From: Actinostola sp. cb2023
Lineage: Eukaryota > Cnidaria > Anthozoa > Actiniaria > Actinostolidae
Reading direction: 5' to 3'
Assembly (NCBI GenBank): GCA_033675265.1
Contig: JAUJYZ010000239.1
Span: forward strand, 281,001 to 345,000
DNA length: 64,000 nt
How positions within the stretch are numbered: position 1 is the first letter of the stretch; every line of letters starts with the position of its first letter. A model generated the notes under the pieces. That model did not search any database and was not told where the DNA came from. It saw only the letters and a program-made list of their open reading frames with translations. Below are positions 1-10,431 of this stretch, piece by piece. Both the position numbers and the translations under genes were made by a program.

Positions 1-360
1 GCCTCTAACCCCTGTTGTCCAAACATGCGAGTTTTGAAAAAAATATTTGAAAAAATAGAAGAAAAAGAAAGAAGATATTTGAGTCGGTGTGGATATGTTC
101 CTGCCAGAATAATCAGCCTGCTATACAAATAGAGATTATTTTTTAGATTTAGTGTGGTATGTCTCCTCTTTGATCTTGGTTGCTGCTTAGTTGCACCTCA
201 AACTGCAGCCACAAGGAATTTGTTCACTTCCACAACGTTTGAACAAATTGTTGTATTCTGTGTGGAAGCACCTACATGTAGTTTCACGTGTTGTTGCATC
301 TCCAAATAGCTCATGAGCCATGAGCATGTGGTCCAATAATGCTTGGTTCTGTTTCCCCAG
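1..360. other. Intron sequence upstream of the first visible CCT6 exon
   Basis: No coding exon is visible here. The stretch is AT-rich and ends in a good 3' splice signal (TTTCCCCAG) at 360, so it is read as intron. The preceding CCT6 exon must lie outside the window. Confidence 0.6.
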
Positions 361-441
361 GGCCAAACAAACATACACTCATCCAGATCAAAGATGCCTT
401 GAGGGATGGACTAAGGGCTGTGAAGAATGCTATAGAAGATG
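361..441 (+). CDS. CCT6: CCT6 (TCP-1 zeta chaperonin subunit), internal exon
   Basis: CCT6 is the zeta subunit of the cytosolic TRiC/CCT ring that folds actin, tubulin and other proteins with ATP. This 81-bp exon encodes the conserved stretch [20 protein letters not shown] followed by KNAIED, which I recognise from the region just before the CVVPGAGA motif of the family. It is bounded by an AG acceptor at 359-360 and a GTACGT donor from 442. Its phase (2 bases, 26 codons, 1 base) joins exactly to the exon at 1225, giving a Gly codon across the junction. The two leading G bases imply a Gly codon completed by a G from the previous exon. The upstream 80-85 percent of the gene lies outside the window. 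Confidence 0.93.
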
Positions 442-486
442 GTACGTAGTATAGTGTATATGCAGCTTATAATAATATACAACTTG

Positions 487-1200
487 AAGTACAAATTACC
501 TTACCAATCAGTGATTGATGCCTTACCAACCACTGATTGACACCTTACCAACCACTTACTGGCACCTTACCAACCACTGACTGACGCCTTACCAACCGCT
601 TACTGATGCCTTACCAACCACTGACTGACACCTTACCAACCACTTACTGACACCTTACCAACCACTTACTGACACCTTACCAACCACTTACTGACACCTT
701 ACCAACCACTTACTGACACCTTACCATCCACTCATGGACATCTTACCAATCACTTACTGACATCTTACCAACCAATTACAGACACCTTACTAACCACTTA
801 CTGACACCTTACCAACCACTTACCAGACACCTTACCAACCACTTTACAGACACCTTACCAACCACTTGCAGACACCTTCCCAACCACTTACTGACATCTT
901 ACGAACCACTGACTGACACCTTACCAACCACTTACCAGACACCTTACCAACCACTTTACAGACACCTTACCAACCACTTTACAGACACCTTACCAACCAC
1001 TTACAGACACCTTACTAACCACTTACTGACACCTTACCAACCACTTTACAGACACCTTACCAACCACTTACAGACACCTTACCAACCACTTACTGACACC
1101 TTACCAACCACTGACTGACACCTTACCAACCACTTACTGACACCTTACCAACCACTTACTGACACCTTACCAACCACTGACTGACACCTTACCAACCATT
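487..1200. repeat. 22-bp minisatellite in a CCT6 intron
   Basis: About 32 tandem copies of a unit close to CCTTACCAACCACTTACTGACA fill this intron, with small variants (CAGACA, GACTGACG). The array begins about 45 bp after the donor at 442 and stops about 25 bp before the acceptor at 1224, so nearly the whole intron is repeat. The minus-strand open frame over it is a by-product of the periodicity. Confidence 0.95.
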
Positions 1201-1224
1201 TATTTAATTTCCTTTTTTTTACAG

Positions 1225-1534
1225 GTTGTGTTGTACCTGGAGCCGGTGCCTTTGAAATAGCTGCACACGCTGCTTTAGTAGAAGCCAAGAAGAGTGTCAA
1301 AGGCAAAGCCAGGCTGGGAGTGCAGGCATTTGCAGATGCTCTCTTGATCATCCCTAAGACTCTAGCGCGCAACTCAGGCTTTGATCCACAGGAAACTATG
1401 GTCACATTACAGCAGGAATACGCTGACAGTAAGACACCAGTAGGCGTGGATTTGTCGTCGGGGGAGGCTCTCAATCCTGCAGACGCTGGTATTTGGGATA
1501 ACTATCGTGTAAAAAGACAATTATTAAATTCTTG
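1225..1534 (+). CDS. CCT6: CCT6 (TCP-1 zeta chaperonin subunit), penultimate exon
   Basis: This exon follows the acceptor TTTTTTTTACAG and ends before the donor GTAAGA. It encodes the C-terminal equatorial-domain segment beginning [20 protein letters not shown], then [25 protein letters not shown], and near the end [19 protein letters not shown]. These are hallmark stretches of CCT6. GAGAFE and the [13 protein letters not shown] region belong to the equatorial domain that binds nucleotide and makes inter-subunit contacts. The exon is free of stops over 103 codons and phase-compatible with both neighbours (TG at its end joins T of the last exon to make Cys). The gene looks intact here despite the repeats in both flanking introns. 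Confidence 0.96.
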
Positions 1535-1572
1535 GTAAGATGACGTAAGGTCTCATTCACCCTTCCGTCTCT

Positions 1573-1779
1573 TTGACCTATTTATTCTCTCCTAACTTCT
1601 CCTGTTTTTCGTCTTCCTCCTCTTCCTCTTCCTCGTCTTCCTCTTCCTCCACTTCCTCCACTTCTTCCTCTTCCTCCACTTATTCCTCTTCCTCGTCTTC
1701 CTCCTCTTCCTCTTCCTCTTCCTCCTCTTCCTCCTCTTCCTCCTCTTCCTCCTCTTCCTCCTCTTCCTCTTCTTCCTCT

Positions 1780-1812
<33 letters not shown>

Positions 1813-3525
1813 CTCCTCTTCCTCCTCTTCCTCCCCTCTTCCTCCTCTTCTCTCCTCCTCTCCTCCTCCTCTTCCTCCTCTCCTCCTCTCTCCTCTCTTC
1901 CTCCTCTTCTCTCTCTCTCCTCCTCTTCCTCTTCCTCCTCTTCCTCCTCTTCCTCTTCCTCCTCTTCCTCTTCCTCCTCTTCCTCCTCTTCCTCCTCTTC
2001 CTTCACTTCCTCTTCCTCCTCTTCTTCCTCTTCCTTCACTTCCTCTTCCTTCACTTCCTCTTTCTCCTCTTCCTCCTCTTCCTCCTCTTCCACCTCTTGC
2101 TCCTCTTCAACCACTTCCTCCTCTTCTTCCTCTTCTACCTCTTCTTCCTCTTCTACCTCTTCCTCTTCTTCCTCTTGCTCTTCTTCCCCTTCTACCTCTT
2201 CCTCTTCTTCCTCTTCTTCCTCTTCTTCCTCTTCTTCCTCTTCTTCCTCTTCTTCCTCTTCTTCCCCTTCTTCCCCTTCTTCCTCCTCTAGTTCTTCCTC
2301 TTGCTTTTCCTCCCCTTCTTCCTCTTCCACCACTTCCTGCTCTTCTTCCTATTCTTCTTCCTCTTCCTCTTCTTCCCCTTCTTCCTCTTCTTCCTCCTCT
2401 AGTTCTTCCTCTTGCTTTTCCTCCCCTTCTTCCTCTTCCACCACTTCCTGCTCTTCTTCCTCTTCTTCTTCCTCTTCTCTCTCTTCTTCCTCTTCTACCC
2501 CTTCTTCCTCTTCTTCCTCCTCTAGTTCTTCCTCTTGCTTTTCCTCCCCTGCTTCCTTCTCCTCTTCCTCTTCTTCCTCTTCTTCCTCTTCTTCCCCTTC
2601 TTCCCCTTCCGTTCTTCCCCTTCCTCCTCTTCCTTCCCTTCATCCCGCTCCTCCCCTTCTTCCCCTTCCTCCTCTTCTTCCTCTTTTTCCCCTTCTTCCC
2701 GTTCTTCCCCTTCCTCCTCTTCCTCCCCTTCATCCCGTTCCTCCCCTTCTTCCCCTTCCTCCTCTTCTTCCTCTTCTTCCTCCTCTAGCTCTTCCTCTTG
2801 CTTTTCCTCCCCTTCTTCCTCTTCCACCTCTTGCTCCTCTTCTTCCTCTTCTTCTTCCTCTTCCTCTTCTTCCCCTTCTTCCTCTTCTTCCTCCTCTAGT
2901 TCTTCCTCTTGCTTTTCCTCCCCTTCTTCCTCTTCCACCACTTCCTGCTCTTCTTCCTATTCTTCTTCCTCTTCCTCTTCTTCCCCTTCTTCCTCTTCTT
3001 CCTCCTCTAGTTCTTCCTCTTGCTTTTCCTCCCCTGCTTCCTTCTCCTCTTCCTCTTCTTCCTCTTCTTCCTCTTCTTCCCCTTCTTCCCCTTCCGTTCT
3101 TCCCCTTCCTCCTCTTCCTCCCCTTCATCCCGCTCCTCCCCTTCTTCCCCTTCCTCCTCTTCTTCCTCTTTTTCCCCTTCTTCCCGTTCTTCCCCTTCCT
3201 CCTCTTCCTCCCCTTCATCCCGTTCCTCCCCTTCTTCCCCCTCCTCCTCTTCTTCCTCTTCTTCCTCCTCTAGCTCTTCCTCTTGCTTTTCCTCCCCTTC
3301 TTCCTCTTCCACCTCTTGCTCCTCTTCTTCCTCTTCTTCTTCCTCTTCCTCTTCTTCCCCTTCTTCCTCTTTTTCCTCTTCTTCCTCTTCTTCCTCTTCT
3401 TCCTCTTCTTCCTCTTCTTCCTCTTCTTCCCCTTCTTCCCCTTCTTCCTCCTCTAGTTCTTCCTCTTGCTTTTCCTCCCCTTCTTCCTCTTCCACCACTT
3501 CCTGCTCTTCTTCCTCTTCAACCAT
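1573..3525. repeat. Giant pyrimidine-only (TCTTCC/TTCCTC) tract in the last CCT6 intron
   Basis: For about 1.95 kb the plus strand is almost entirely C and T, a shifting mixture of TTCCTC, TCTTCC and CCTTCTTCC hexamers with rare A and G. The A/G-bearing stretches repeat with an offset of about 485 bp (for example 2536-2735 against 3021-3220), so a higher-order duplication sits on top of the short repeat. All six frames stay open for long distances (poly-Ser, poly-Glu, Arg/Gly), which is a composition effect and not coding. As part of the CCT6 pre-mRNA it gives a pyrimidine-rich transcript. Mirror-symmetric pyrimidine tracts of this kind can form triplex (H-DNA). Confidence 0.97.
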
Positions 3526-3601
3526 GATTAAAGAAACTTTGGCCGCCCTCATACATGTACTCCTTTTCTCGTTTCTCATGTGTCAATTCTTTCCTTTACA
3601 G

Positions 3602-3674
3602 TACTGTAATTGCTGGTAACTTACTCCTGGTTGATGAAATCATGAGAGCCGGAATGGCCTCTCTCAAAGGATGA
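3602..3674 (+). CDS. CCT6: CCT6 (TCP-1 zeta chaperonin subunit), terminal exon with stop
   Basis: After the acceptor CTTTACAG (3594-3601) this exon encodes TVIAGNLLLVDEIMRAGMAS and LKG, then TGA at 3672-3674. This is the usual CCT6 C-terminus (TVIA.N.LLVDEIMRAGM.SLKG). The Cys before TVIA is split across the splice site. A possible polyadenylation signal ATTAAA lies near 3800, about 125 bp downstream. The C-terminal tail lines the inside of the chaperonin cavity. Confidence 0.96.
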
Positions 3675-4035
3675 GTGACCTCCTCTAGTGTGAAACTTAG
3701 GGCCGGTCTGTCCACGGTCCACTGTCCGCTTAGATTCGGTGTTTCTATTTAAACTGTGTGACCGACAAATGTCATGTTCCAACCAATCTTTAAAATATCA
3801 TTAAAAGCCTGAATACGCTGTCTTTTTTCGTAAAAGCGATATACGCCCATCTCCAACTGGAGCGACTGGCAGTGGGGCCACGGTTTAGCTTAACTTTCAT
3901 TTCATTCTCGTACCCAGTCTTATTCGGTGTTTCTAATGAGGGATCTGGGTCTGAAAGTATTTTCTCAATAGCGACTTCTTATTGTACGAAGATTCCAAGG
4001 TCTGTGGAGTTTTTCTTATACTTTGCACATTTTCT
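3675..4035. other. CCT6 3' untranslated region and flank
   Basis: No gene is seen. The first about 130 bp are the probable 3' UTR, with ATTAAA near 3800-3805. The remainder is unique-looking AT-rich DNA. Confidence 0.55.
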
Positions 4036-4299
4036 ATTAGAGTTCCATTACGCATTGTGTCATCACAAAAGCATCATTTGCTGTGTTGTCGTTTGTTTGT
4101 ATTTTCAATTAGAGTTCCATTACGCATTGTGTCATCACAAAAGCATAATTTGCTGTGTTGTCGTTTGTTTGTATTTTCAATTAGAGTTTCATTACGCATT
4201 GTGTCAAGCATAATTTGCTGTGTTCAGTCGTTTGTTTGTATTTTCAATTAGAGTTTCATTACGCATTGTGTCATCACAAAAGCATAATTTGCTGTGTTG
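4036..4299. repeat. Tandem repeat, about 72-bp unit, nearly four copies
   Basis: Units start at 4036, 4108, 4180 and 4247 with ATTAGAGTTYCATTACGCA. The third unit has lost a few bases (TCATCACAA region), and the fourth stops at about 4299. Two short overlapping frames across it are translations of the repeat. Confidence 0.92.
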
Positions 4300-5121
4300 G
4301 ATTTGGCTGAAATTATGGTGAATTTGGACACTTGAGACGATTCTAAATAAAGGAAAACACCAGTTTGACATGTGCTTCGATAGAGAAATGACCCGATAAT
4401 CGCAAGGACTTTTGTTGTATTTATTGATTGATTGTAGTTTTGTACAAGTATGGCTGGTGCTTCAAGGATTTGGCCTGATGTTGGTGGTTGTAATTTCTTT
4501 CGTGTTCTCCATCCTGGTGAGAATAACGCCTGGACTTCGTAATTTTTGAATACAAGTACCGGTATAAAGACCACTACTGACTTAGTTTGTCAGTTTCGTG
4601 ATTGCTTTGACTTCGATCGTTGTGTAGTTTATAGTTTATGAGATATTTTAAAAATCCTTCAAGCAACAACTGTGTAGTGTTTTGCTTTTCTTTTTAAAAT
4701 GGCACAAAATAACAATTCTATGAAAGGAAAAACCGAAGTTGAGTACTTAATAAGACAATTATTTCATTGTTTGTTGAGTGGAGGGCCAAATTACTTGTTT
4801 CTGATTGGTTAATCAAGGCACCGATCTCGTACCCAGAGCCCACGTTCCTCCTGGTCAGCACCGAGAAACGAAAGGCTCTTGCGAAAAGGGTTTTCAGTCC
4901 TCAAATCGCGGCCCGTTTGGTTCTGCCATTGCTATTTCGTTCGTGCCAAAATACGAACCAAGGCTGGACCAAACTTAACCGAATCGAGAGCAAATTGTCC
5001 GACAATAACATATAAATAAACACCGCCCAACTGATCAATCAGAACACGGAAATAAATACCATGCATACTCTTTGTGGGCAAATAACGTCATCGAAATACC
5101 AAAATCCAAAATATGACATCT
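4300..5121. other. Stretch without recognisable genes
   Basis: I see no supported coding region. Short open frames (for example 4248-4574 minus and 4767-5015 plus) show no family resemblance. A CTCGTACCCAG motif occurs at about 3908 and 4827, with a related form near 5550, probably dispersed repeat debris. Confidence 0.4.
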
Positions 5122-5402
5122 AGATGGCTAATTTTGAAATGCAAAAAAAGGTTGGTGAAGGTTTTGTTGCATGTCGCATAACCAAGCCCGAAATGCACTA
5201 TGGGCGATGTGAATGGAATCAGCGAAAGGTCACAACAATATGGACTCTGGGAATTTTCCCAAACTTTGTCTTCGCAATATGGAGCAGGCATATTTTCTTC
5301 TGTATGTGCATGCTGACATTATTTATATATGATCCACAATACATTTCGGGTTTGGTATGTAAGATGCAACAAAACCTTCAACAACCTTTTTGAAATAGCT
5401 GT
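5122..5402. mobile_element. Foldback (MITE-like) element with about 65-bp arms
   Basis: The left arm (about 5124-5198, ATGGCTAATTTTGAAATGCA and onward to AAGCCCGAAATGCAC) is complementary to the right arm (about 5338-5402, ending CAACCTTTTTGAAATAGC). About 140 bp separate them. The two open frames over the element (5088-5291 minus, 5124-5393 plus) are by-products of the inverted repeat. Confidence 0.8.
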
Positions 5403-5979
5403 ATCAGAGGCATGCAAATTGAGTTTCTTTGGAATATTTCACGTCAAGATGATGTTTTGCTTTGGAGTTGCATAGTTTTTAGTCATTCGGTCTCGGACCG
5501 CATTGTGTTTACTTCAAGTCATGAAAATTCATGTGTTTAAGCCAAGTCATTACTCGTGCCCAGGCCGCGGCAATAAAATACAGATCCTTTTTTTTTTGTT
5601 CCCGTCGCAAATCTGCAATCGAGTGGGACTGGGAACGAGACCACGAGACTGACAATCACTGACCATGAGGTTGCAGCGATCGACGTTGTACGAAGAAAGT
5701 CCAGGTCAAGTGAAGATGGTGAAGGTATTCGTCTTCTGTTTTTTCCTCTTTATCGAAATGCTTACAAATGCACACACAGTTCGCGGTAAATCTACACTAA
5801 AAGACGTTTTAAAACAGCCTAAAACGCCAAACTAACACATCAGGGCAATAGAACAGTAAATTATCAACGCTGTGGTGAATTTTCAGTCCTTTATTGACAA
5901 CGTAAGTGCCATTATACGTTATTTTGTAATTCTACATACATTCTCTACAATTATTCACAAGATCACAGCTTGGGCTGCC
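5403..5979. other. Stretch without recognisable genes
   Basis: Nothing beyond short low-complexity runs, such as the T-run near 5590. No splice-flanked coding segment could be supported. Confidence 0.35.
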
Positions 5980-6262
5980 TGTGTCATAACTTGAAAGAGC
6001 ATACTAAAATTAGTAAAAGTTGAAAATTTCAAAGGAATCAAGCAAATAAGACAAAAGTTAAAGGCTTTCAAAGTTTCCCGCTTTGACAAGGATTTGTATG
6101 GGTTTTTCGCTTGGAGGGCAAGCGTTGCCCTCCAACATACGTATACATTTCCATACAAAAAAGGCAAAGTTTGAATGCCTGTAACTCTTGCCCTATTTAC
6201 TTACTTCCCTTCAAACTTTCCACGTTTACTAACTTTAGTATGCTCATTCAAGTTATGGTATT
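5980..6262. mobile_element. Foldback element with about 100-bp diverged arms
   Basis: Left arm 5980-6083 (CATAACTTGAAAGAGCATAC onward) pairs with right arm 6163-6262 (ending GCTCATTCAAGTTATGGT) with scattered mismatches. The loop contains a further short palindrome around GCAAGCGTTGCC. Short open frames on both strands here only reflect the symmetry. Confidence 0.78.
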
Positions 6263-6319
6263 TTCGCTTGTCTTCAGTGAAAATTTAAAAAGTCACGTGA
6301 CAGGTGACACAAGCTCATT

Positions 6320-7960
6320 ATGGCTGTCAATACTGATGAGAAGAATTCAGAGTTTATATCAATAAAAACATGTAGATCACGATATGCAAAGTTTATTTAT
6401 TATAACCGTATTAAATACAACTACTATGATGTTACTGTTAGTAGATACAACTACCAAATACCATTAAACTACCATGCAGTTCGTGATAGAGAACCGAGCA
6501 GAATATCAGTGAGGCGACTTCCACGAAAGGCTCGAAAGAAAATACATTGCAAAAAATGTACCCAAATCATCAAGAGTCCATCAATATATTTACACATTCA
6601 ATCTTGGAAGTAAGTTATACAGTGATGAAGACAAAAGGTGTCTATGTAAACCAAGAAAACATCCACATAATATGAAAGGGAAGACATCTACATGTGATAC
6701 AGCACTCAATAAAACAAATACAAAGCCTGTGAGAAATAATCAAGCTTCCAATAATTATTGTAATTTACAACTACCTGTTTATAAGAGTCTCAATCACAGA
6801 CTTAATTATTGCCATTTCTGCCTTTGTAACGATATAGAAAAAACTGGTCCTATACTCACATTAGTCCTAGTAAGACAATCCATGCACCTTATTACCAAGG
6901 TAATGTGCCAGTATTTGGTCAAAATGCAGGACAGCAATGACTTTATGTGCTCTTATTTACAAGGATACAAAATCAATTGCGTCATCAAGTGACTAGCTTG
7001 ATTCAGTACAGTGAAAGTTATACAGGAAGATTGCATGGTGATTCTTCAATTGAAGGCTTTATGTACTCCATGCCACTAGAACATGCTTTACAATCTTTAA
7101 TAGAAGAAACCTTTAATTCTTTTGTATTGACAATAGGATGTGTAACAGTCGGTATTTATTGTACTGTAGAAGGTAGTTTCAAAATATTTGATTCCCATGC
7201 TAGAGATTCATTTGGCATGCCCCATAGTCAAGGGACTTGTGTATTACTGGAGGCCCATACATTAAATGATTTAAAGGAATACTTCCAATCTCTATATACA
7301 AATGATGTTTTATTTGAGCTTAAAGGTTATACACATTGATAAACAAAATAACTGTGTTTCAAATGTTACTGAAAATGTTGGTAAACAATTATGTGCTACT
7401 CTCGACAACCATAATATGCATATTGGTCAGAATAAACAGTTGTGTCATTTCAGTTTACTGCATATGTTTTCTCTTGTCCTGTCTTGTGGTTATTGGAAAC
7501 CGGTTACATTAGATGCTATTTATGAGCATGCCAATTTATTTTATAACAGTATGATAAATAATGATGCAAGTGAATTAATATTACCAAAGAAAATTGAAAT
7601 AATTGATGCAGATATTAATGTCATTGTCTGTCACACAATTCTCATTCAAGTAAAACATTCCTTCAAAAATTAATTTTAGAAAACACTAATGTCACAACCA
7701 CACTGGCATTTTGCTTTGCTTCTCTGAGTATTATATAAGTTGTGTTATTCAGCGGAATTTAAAAAGGAAGAACTTGAAGTATTTTGTAATAATATTTGAT
7801 AACAATGAAAGGCTCAACATGCCTGATTGTATAAGTGATACTCTATTATTGAAATGTTTTGCAATATTTCTGGGGGGAAATCGAATTGCAATGAAGAGGG
7901 ATATGTGGTATTTTATCTTGCTCATGCCAACTGACAAATTCTGAACGGCAAAACATTTTA
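6320..7960 (+). pseudogene. Decayed transposon-type coding remnant with a D-x-H cysteine-protease-like block
   Basis: Several plus-strand frames in succession (6320-6613, 6672-6992, 6947-7339, 7302-7673, 7711-7944) give compositionally normal protein, but stops and frame changes separate them. The best block (about 6990-7335) reads YSESYTG, then GCVTVGIYCTVEGSFKIFDS followed by HARDSFGMPHSQGTCVLLEA. From memory this resembles a domain found in large cnidarian transposon proteins (often with Helitron-type helicases), where FDSH...G looks like the Asp-x-His part of a C76/OTU-like cysteine protease. The adjoining segment (LLHMFSLVLSCGYWKPVTLD...) fits the same protein. I see no replication or helicase motif in the window. 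It is probably a dead fragment, and the family assignment is tentative. Confidence 0.5.
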
Positions 7961-8231
7961 AGAAAGCATAAATCCAGTAAACAGAAAAGGAGAGAAAAAC
8001 TGAAAGCCATTGCAGGAATTAAATGGGAGAGGGAGAGGTGTGTGTTGGATGGGAGGTGGGATGTGTGTTGGAGGGGGTGGGGGAGCAGGAGGGGGGTTTG
8101 GGAATGAGGGAAGGGATAACGGGGAGTTTTGGTAAAAATATTGGGGATGCTTGGAAATTTTCAAAACTACCCCTAAGATGTACCGGAACTGTTTGGGTGT
8201 GGTGCGTAGTTTTTTTAACCTTAATGCTGAG

Positions 8232-8377
8232 TAGAGTGCAATTTAGAAAAGCGTGAAATAGTACTAACTTTAAATAGTACTAAATAGTGCTATTTCTATT
8301 GTTTTCTATTGTTTCATTAGTGCTATTTAGTACTAATTAGTTATTTAGTTTTCAAGCTTTTCTAATTTGCACTCTAG
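8232..8377. mobile_element. Small foldback element
   Basis: GAGTGCAATTTAGAAAAGC near 8234 pairs with GCTTTTCTAATTTGCACTC near 8357-8376. A central copy of an AATAGTACTA-rich palindrome is included. A related segment recurs inverted at 8621-8678 (against 8285-8342), so at least two copies of the family lie here. Confidence 0.7.
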
Positions 8378-8689
8378 TATTTGATTAAAATACTGTTAAC
8401 ATGTATCCTCAGTGCATGGTTACCTGACTATCTATATTTAACATACATGAATTTTCTTTTTCGACAGCCTAAAAGATACCTAATCGCATATTTTAAAAGA
8501 TACAACAAGCACCCCCGATACTTTTCCTATACTGGATAAACGGGCCAGTTGCAAATTAAACTAGTAAAATATTGACCCAATCCTCCTAGAGTACACACCA
8601 TATGTCCGTGAAACAGTACTAACTAATTAGTACTAAATAGCACTGATGAAACAATAGAAAACAATAGAGATAGTACTATTTGTACAGGT

Positions 8690-8734
8690 AATCGCACGAA
8701 TTCGAGTACAATTTAGGATAAATAAACACGAGTT

Positions 8735-8765
<31 letters not shown>

Positions 8766-8852
8766 ACCGCAGGTCGAGTGCAATTTGTGGGCTTTGAAAA
8801 ATTGACGAGTGTTTATTTATCCTAAATTGTACGAGGAATTCGTGCGATTACT
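8690..8852. mobile_element. Hairpin MITE, about 60-bp arms
   Basis: The left arm (GTAATCGCACGAATTCGAGT..., ending near TTTTTCAAAG) is nearly the exact reverse complement of the right arm ending GGAATTCGTGCGATTAC. The loop of about 40 bp has GCACGAGACCGCAGGTCGAG. No coding capacity. Confidence 0.85.
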
Positions 8853-10112
8853 TATTAATAATATACATGAAATAATTTCTGAATTCTGATTCAAGCAGGC
8901 GTCTTTGCGTTTCGCGCGCTCAATGATGATATGACAAAACGTACGTTTCTCAACTGGATTTTTATTGGTTCAAAACTGACACATGACCATCGTCAGAAAA
9001 ACAGTTTAGACGTCGTTTACAAAATTAAAACATTCTCAGTCAAGTTTCCAATGAGCTAAATGTAAGCTCAAGCAAGTTAATACATGGAAAAAATCCTTCG
9101 AGTTAAAGTGTTTTCGTTCAAAGAAATGTTTATTACTCGGGCCCTTCCGAAGGAAGCCCGAGTTATAAAATGCGTTTTCTTCTATCATTATTTTTTTTCG
9201 TAGGACACAAAATGTGAAGTATGTGATCTTATCGGTACAAAAAATGCGAAGTATGTGATCGTATCGAGTTCCAAGATTACTCAGCAGATAAGAAAGCAAG
9301 CTACACTCTGTCCCAAAATATATGCGGGTTCCCATCGAGCGATTACTTGTTAAACTCACGACCAGCGATGTAGCAACATCTATTGACAGAAAGCTATATG
9401 TACAGAAGTCATGCAAACAATCGAACCAGTCGAGTTATTTTCAGTAACTCACGATGGATGTTTATTTTATTCCACGTTTGAAAAATTCGTGTTCTTTTCA
9501 GTAAGATGACAGTTGTAAAGTGATCCTTATCTGAGTCATACATCTATTAGGCGACCTAATTTTAGAACCGTTGATTTAAAACCGAATTTCCACGCTCAAA
9601 ACAGGTCAGTGAACGGCAAAAATACAATCGAAATCAAAACGTCCTTAGATTTTAGGGATCTATTACAGAAGAAGACGCTCAATGACGAGGGAGAATTGTG
9701 TCTGACTCATAGATAAAGATCTCCGCGGACTCTTGTTATAATTAAACTCACGACCAACGCCGGTCATGTATAACTCCATCTATTGACAGAAAGCTATATG
9801 TACAGAAGTCATGCAAACAGTCGAGCCAGTCGAGTTATTTTCAGTAACTCATGATGGATGTTTATTTTATTCCACGTTTGAAAAATTCAGAAGGAAAAGG
9901 AATCGTAAAAATCGTACTTCAAAACTACATCAAAGCATTTAAGGAAAGCAAGGTCAATAGTTCGTAAATCGAGATCGTATAGCCCTTCATCTGGCAGACA
10001 TATAGTCTCCCTCGTCACGCAACTGTCAGTCATTGTCAGGTCTCTCCTCACGCAACTGACATTGTCCTTTTCATAAGCCCGAGTGTACGCTCATTGAGCG
10101 TCTTGTTCTATT

Positions 10113-10431
10113 TCAAGAGTCGGGGATTTTTCCTCCGACATAGAAAGCAATCTGACAGTTGTGGAAAGTGTTCGGCATATTCAAGCACTGCCTTTCGATG
10201 TTTTGCTGACTTGACATGTGGCTCTGGTTGCTGAAAGTAATGTTGTTCTTCGTTCCGCTGATGGCAGTTGATAGCTGTCGCTGCTCGTTCTCATCAGCTT
10301 CATCGTAATCGTCAAGAGAGGAGATATTTCTGTGTCCAGTGACCTTCATTATAGAGCTTCTCTCGAGGCCGGCTGTCTTCATCTTTTTCACAACCGTTTT
10401 TCTAGCACTGTGGTTGGTGAGGTTTTTAGTA
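10113..10431 (-). pseudogene. Tyrosine recombinase C-terminal fragment (Crypton/DIRS-type)
   Basis: Read on the minus strand from 10431 downward, the frame gives TKNLTNHSARKTVVKKMKTA, then SSIMKVTGHRN and LDDYDEADENEQ, with stop at 10113. This matches the C-terminal catalytic core of eukaryotic tyrosine recombinases of the Crypton/ZMYM-related type: the H-x-x-R box (HSAR), the GH box (TGHRN) and a candidate nucleophile Tyr in DDYDE. Tyrosine recombinases cut and rejoin DNA through a 3'-phosphotyrosine link. The N-terminal part with the first catalytic Arg is missing. The open frame continues upstream as MQPPEPSPWIRPC, but those codons come from the terminal inverted repeat of a hAT-type MITE (from 10432), so they are not part of the original gene. 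It is a dead fragment. Confidence 0.75.

Noticed and set aside
487..1200. Regular repeats with short spacers, superficially CRISPR-like
   Set aside because: Units are contiguous without unique spacers and lie in an animal intron; it is a minisatellite. The same holds for the arrays at 45, 47-53, 54, 56 and 57 kb.
1573..3619. Long open frames encoding poly-Ser, poly-Glu, Leu/Pro or Arg/Gly proteins (up to 566 codons)
   Set aside because: They arise on all frames from pyrimidine-only repeat DNA inside an intron of CCT6; no splice, start or family support.
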